The translations under genes and the position numbers were made by a program. Under the pieces are notes generated by a model. It ran no database searches, was not told where the DNA came from, and saw only the letters and a program-made list of their open reading frames with translations. A DNA stretch of 16,670 nt. Origin: an uncultured Flavobacteriales bacterium. Lineage in GTDB: Bacteria; Bacteroidota; Bacteroidia; Flavobacteriales_D; Crocinitomicaceae. Of this stretch, positions 13,464 through 16,670 are shown piece by piece; position 1 is the first letter of the stretch; every line of letters begins with the position of its first letter. The stretch lies in NCBI GenBank assembly GCA_913031405.1, contig CAJWCX010000005.1:1-16670 (forward strand), in the 5' to 3' direction.

Positions 13464-15772
13464 AAACTTCCTTTTTACTCTCCATTACATTATCACTCAG
13501 CCTGAGTTTACAAGTTTTGGGTCAAAAGAAATTTGCGCAAATTGATAACCTTATACCAACACCCAATGAATATCGAAATGCGGCTGGCGCACCTGGGCAC
13601 AATTATTATCAGCAACAAGCTGACTATAAAATGCAGCTCAAGCTAGATGACTCTAAGCAGATATTACGTGGTACGGAGGTTATTACTTACACGAATAATT
13701 CACCAGATGCCCTAGATTATTTGTGGCTTCAATTGGACCAAAACTTATTTGCCAAAGATTCCGACACCAAATTAATTACAGTTGAAAAAATGGAGGATTT
13801 TAGGTCCATATCGAACATAGAGCGAAGGTTGTTCGATTACGATGGTGGTTTTAAGATAGAAGAAGTGAAAGCTTTGAATGGAGCTGACTTGGACTATTCG
13901 ATCAACAAAACAATGCTCCGTATTGATCTCAAGCATCCACTTAAAACAAATGGTAGTGTTTCATTTAAAATCAAATGGTGGTATAACATCAACGACCGAA
14001 TGGCCGTTGGAGGTCGTTCAGGTTATGAATACTTCAAAGACGAGGATAATTATATTTATACCATTGCTCAATTTTTCCCAAGAATGTGTGTTTATGATGA
14101 TGTTTCAGGATGGCAAAACAAACAATTTTTAGGAAGAGGTGAATTCACTCTTCCATTCGGAAACTACGAGGTTTCTTTAACAGTGCCAGGAGATCATGTT
14201 GTTTCTGCAACAGGAACGCTTCAAAATGAAAGTACGGTTTTATCCGTTATCGAAAGAAAACGACTTCAAACTGCTCGAAAAGCAGATTCTCCGGTATTTA
14301 TAGTTACCCAGGAAGAGGCAGAAAAAGCTGAACAAAATAAAGTCAAATCACTCAAAACATGGAAATTTAAGGCCAGTAACGTTAGGGACTTTGCCTTTGC
14401 AAGCTCGAGAAAATTTATTTGGGATGCCCAAAACACTAAGGTTGGGGGTAAAGATGTACTCTGTATGTCCTTTTACCCGAAAGAAGGAAACCCCTTATGG
14501 GAACGCTATTCTACAAAACTAGTGGCTCATACCGTCAATACATATTCTAAATATACCGTGGATTACCCATATCCGGTAGCCATATCAATCCACTCCAAAT
14601 CAATTGGTATGGAGTACCCTATGATTTGTTTTAATGGAGGTCGCCCTGAAGCAGACGGGACTTATTCAGAGCGGACTAAATACGGAATGTGGGGCGTCAT
14701 TATCCATGAAGTAGGACACAACTTCTTTCCAATGATTATTAATTCTGATGAGCGTCAATGGACATGGATGGATGAAGGCCTAAATACTTTTGTTCAGTAT
14801 CTAACAGAACAGGAATGGGAACGCGATTATCCGTCACGAAGAGGGCCTGCTTATAAAATTGCTGATTACATGAGAGGCGACAAATCAAACATCTCTCCTA
14901 TTATGACGAACTCAGAGTCCATTAGACAATTTGGAAACAATGCCTATGGTAAGCCAGCAACAGCTTTAAATATTTTGAGAGAGACCATTATGGGACGAGA
15001 GCTCTTCGATCACGCTTTTAAAACCTATTGCGAACGATGGAAATTTAAACACCCTACACCTGCAGATTTTTTTAGAACAATGGAAGATGCTTCTGCCGTA
15101 GATCTAGATTGGTTTTGGCGAGGTTGGTTCTTTAGTACAGACCATGTAGATATTGCCTTAACAGATGTGAAACTCTTTCAACTCAATACACAAAACCCTG
15201 AAGTTGAAAAAGCATTCTTGAAAGAACAAAATGATAACAGAGACATTCATATCGGAGAAACACGTAATGCAACCTCAATTGATGAAACCATCAACGAAAA
15301 AGATGCTTTGATCGATGATTTTTATGGAAAAAGAAATATTTATAAGGTGGATGCACTAGATATTAAAGAATATAACCAGTTAAAATCTAGAATTAGTAAA
15401 GAACAAATGGCATTGCTGAATTCTGGTTATTTCTTCTATGAATTGACCTTTGAAAACAAAGGTGGATTGGTCATGCCTCTAATCATAAAAGTCAACTACG
15501 GGGATGAAAGCTCTGAGGTCATCCGAATACCAGCAGAGGTATGGCGATCTCAAGAAGACATCATTACCAAAGTATTTATTTTAGAAAAAGAGGTGGTTTC
15601 ATTCCAATTGGATCCTTTTCTAGAAACGGCAGATACTGACCTCTATAACAACAGCTGGCCTCGAAGAGTACAGCCTTCACGATTCGATTTGTTTGAACAA
15701 CGAAAAATGAGAATGCAACAGCGTGAAAACCCCATGCAACGACAAAAAAGAGTGGATCAACTTCAAGACTGA
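13460..15772 (+). CDS. Secreted M1-family zinc metallopeptidase
   Basis: This gluzincin peptidase probably trims N-terminal residues from peptides in the periplasm or outside the cell. A signal peptide covers ~1-21 (SFLLSITLSLSLSLQVLG, then Q22). An N-terminal beta domain (~45-300) precedes the thermolysin-like domain. The zinc site is complete: H416 and H420 in IIHEVGHNF with E417 as general base, and E439 in WMDEGLNTF as third ligand. Y496 in FGNNAYGKP fits the transition-state tyrosine. In place of the classical GAMEN exopeptidase motif there is GMEYP (393-397), typical of a Bacteroidota subgroup, so aminopeptidase activity is likely but not certain. The C-terminal ~30 residues are rich in Arg and Gln and no sorting domain is seen. 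At 770 residues it is a usual length for the subgroup. It overlaps the DUF6702-like gene by 4 bp. Confidence 0.93.
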   Translation: MKTSFLLSITLSLSLSLQVLGQKKFAQIDNLIPTPNEYRNAAGAPGHNYYQQQADYKMQLKLDDSKQILRGTEVITYTNNSPDALDYLWLQLDQNLFAKDSDTKLITVEKMEDFRSISNIERRLFDYDGGFKIEEVKALNGADLDYSINKTMLRIDLKHPLKTNGSVSFKIKWWYNINDRMAVGGRSGYEYFKDEDNYIYTIAQFFPRMCVYDDVSGWQNKQFLGRGEFTLPFGNYEVSLTVPGDHVVSATGTLQNESTVLSVIERKRLQTARKADSPVFIVTQEEAEKAEQNKVKSLKTWKFKASNVRDFAFASSRKFIWDAQNTKVGGKDVLCMSFYPKEGNPLWERYSTKLVAHTVNTYSKYTVDYPYPVAISIHSKSIGMEYPMICFNGGRPEADGTYSERTKYGMWGVIIHEVGHNFFPMIINSDERQWTWMDEGLNTFVQYLTEQEWERDYPSRRGPAYKIADYMRGDKSNISPIMTNSESIRQFGNNAYGKPATALNILRETIMGRELFDHAFKTYCERWKFKHPTPADFFRTMEDASAVDLDWFWRGWFFSTDHVDIALTDVKLFQLNTQNPEVEKAFLKEQNDNRDIHIGETRNATSIDETINEKDALIDDFYGKRNIYKVDALDIKEYNQLKSRISKEQMALLNSGYFFYELTFENKGGLVMPLIIKVNYGDESSEVIRIPAEVWRSQEDIITKVFILEKEVVSFQLDPFLETADTDLYNNSWPRRVQPSRFDLFEQRKMRMQQRENPMQRQKRVDQLQD

Positions 15773-15807
15773 TCTTTTTCTGATTTCAAAACATTTGAGC
15801 CGATTCG

Positions 15808-15815
15808 TAAGTTTG
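15808..15815 (+). promoter_or_regulatory. Bacteroidota-type -7 element for the G3E GTPase gene
   Basis: TAAGTTTG matches TAnnTTTG, with TTTG 10 bp upstream (15794-15797). It ends 23 bp before the proposed TTG start at 15839 and lies downstream of the M1 peptidase stop, so the GTPase gene can be transcribed on its own. This spacing supports the TTG start. Confidence 0.45.
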
Positions 15816-15838
15816 TTATCTAAAAAATTTCACTCACA

Positions 15839-16670
15839 TTGATTGACAATTCAAATAATACGGATAAAGAAGCTATTATTGTTATTGTAGGCTTTTTGGG
15901 TGCAGGGAAAACAACAGTATTGAAACGGCTTACTGATTCATACACTGCCGAGGGATGGAGGCCTTATATACTCCTCAATGATTACGAAAATGCCTATCTG
16001 GACGTACAACAGTTCAAAGCACAAATGACTGCCAAATCGATTAAAGGATTGAGCGGAAGCTGTATTTGTTGCAATGGCATTCATATATTGAGAGACTTTG
16101 TAAATAAAATACCTCCAAGAGAAAATGGCATCACTTTAATTGAGGCCAATGGAACAACAGATGCCTGTGCTCTTGCTGGATTCCTGGGAACAGGATTAAA
16201 TGAGCGATTTATGCCTCCTGTTCAATTGTCCGTGGTCAATGTAAAGGATTGGCAACAACGCGAAACGCACAATGAACTAGAAGCCAATCAAATTCAGCTA
16301 TCCTCTGTGGTCTTATTGACACATCTTGACGGCACCTCCAAACATCGACAGCTAGAGGTGCGCAATGCACTCCAAAGAATCAATCCGACCGCCAAACTCA
16401 TGACTTTAGAAGAGCTCAAGATTGATGTACTCTCGAAGCTTGCTCCTTCGAATAATGATGTCAAGAAATTAGACCATATGAAAACCCACTGGTCATCCTG
16501 TTCAGTGGACTTACCCGAGCTTCCTTATCAAAGAAGCATCGAAGTATTGTGTAATCATTTTCCTGAAACCATACTAAGAATCAAAGGTTGTGTCAAAATA
16601 CAAGGTGAAGCACATTATACCTATTTCGAACGAACTCCGGATGGAATCATTGCAATTAGACCATTCAATG
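15839..16670 (+). CDS. COG0523/CobW-type G3E GTPase, 3' end outside window
   Basis: A frame of 277 codons runs to the window edge without a stop. It encodes a G3E-family GTPase of the COG0523 (CobW/YjiA/ZNG1) kind, proteins linked to metal delivery. Landmarks: Walker A GFLGAGKTT (~18-26), the metal-binding CxCC motif in GSCICCNG (75-78), TLIEANGTTD (~99-108) at the switch/Walker B position, and THLD (161-164) where NKxD normally confers guanine specificity. CVKIQGEAHYTYFERTPDG (~251-269) begins the CobW C-terminal domain. No ATG occurs in frame between the stop at 15821 and the Walker A motif, and the first internal ATG (codon 63) would remove the P-loop. TTG 15839 is therefore the best start, read as Met. 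The neighbouring zinc peptidase suggests, but does not show, a zinc role. The substrate metal is unknown. Confidence 0.85.
   Translation, partial: MIDNSNNTDKEAIIVIVGFLGAGKTTVLKRLTDSYTAEGWRPYILLNDYENAYLDVQQFKAQMTAKSIKGLSGSCICCNGIHILRDFVNKIPPRENGITLIEANGTTDACALAGFLGTGLNERFMPPVQLSVVNVKDWQQRETHNELEANQIQLSSVVLLTHLDGTSKHRQLEVRNALQRINPTAKLMTLEELKIDVLSKLAPSNNDVKKLDHMKTHWSSCSVDLPELPYQRSIEVLCNHFPETILRIKGCVKIQGEAHYTYFERTPDGIIAIRPFN

Noticed and set aside
7653..15805. Exact 12-bp repeat TTTGAGCCGATT at 7653-7664 and 15794-15805
   Set aside because: Several exact 12-mers are expected to repeat by chance in 16.7 kb of AT-rich DNA. One copy is made partly of serA coding sequence and its stop, and the flanks share nothing.

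Overview
The window reads as a stretch of a Bacteroidota chromosome, most likely a free-living, AT-rich member of the Flavobacteriia or a close relative. The evidence is the set of protein types: AcnB with a Bacteroidota-type active-site segment, a THX ribosomal protein, a DUF6702-like protein next to a GMEYP-type M1 peptidase, and a phylum-restricted 180-residue unknown. Several intergenic regions also carry the TAnnTTTG -7 promoter element of this phylum, and Shine-Dalgarno sequences are mostly absent. I see no rRNA, tRNA, CRISPR array, IS element, phage or plasmid gene. The region looks like core housekeeping sequence, not an island.

Layout. Positions 1-357 hold the end of S-adenosylhomocysteinase (ahcY). 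It converges, across a strong rho-independent terminator, on aconitase B (acnB, minus strand). Divergent from acnB runs a plus-strand block: a CaiB/BaiF-type CoA transferase, a TrmH-like tRNA 2'-O-methyltransferase, ribosomal protein THX with a long Lys/Ala-rich tail, then serC and serA (two steps of serine synthesis from 3-phosphoglycerate) and a 59-residue SEC-C zinc-motif protein. A cyclophilin (minus) converges on this block. Next come a conserved unknown (plus) and clpB (minus), again convergent.

From 11.9 kb everything is on the plus strand: a secreted glucosaminidase with two LysM-like repeats and a clear terminator, a secreted DUF6702-like protein overlapping by 4 bp a secreted M1 zinc metallopeptidase, and a COG0523/CobW-type G3E GTPase that runs off the right edge.

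How the genes relate. ahcY (methyl cycle), serC/serA (serine, the one-carbon donor) and trmH (a methyl-group user) share a one-carbon theme, but nothing shows co-regulation. Protein quality control is represented by clpB and the cyclophilin. Envelope functions are the glucosaminidase, the DUF6702-like protein and the M1 peptidase. Two genes have no ATG-initiated frame of usual size and are easily missed: the SEC-C mini-protein at 7713-7892 and the GTPase at 15839, which appears to start at TTG. Conversely, acnB, clpB, the cyclophilin and the DUF6702-like gene begin at internal ATGs, well inside their longest open frames.

I found no convincing undescribed multi-gene system. The items most worth a second look are small: a perfect 8-bp inverted repeat upstream of acnB, operator-like TGACAT repeats at the clpB promoter, the histone-H1-like tail on THX, a possible recurrent TTG about 11 bp upstream of the -7 boxes, and the atypical GTPase beside a zinc peptidase.
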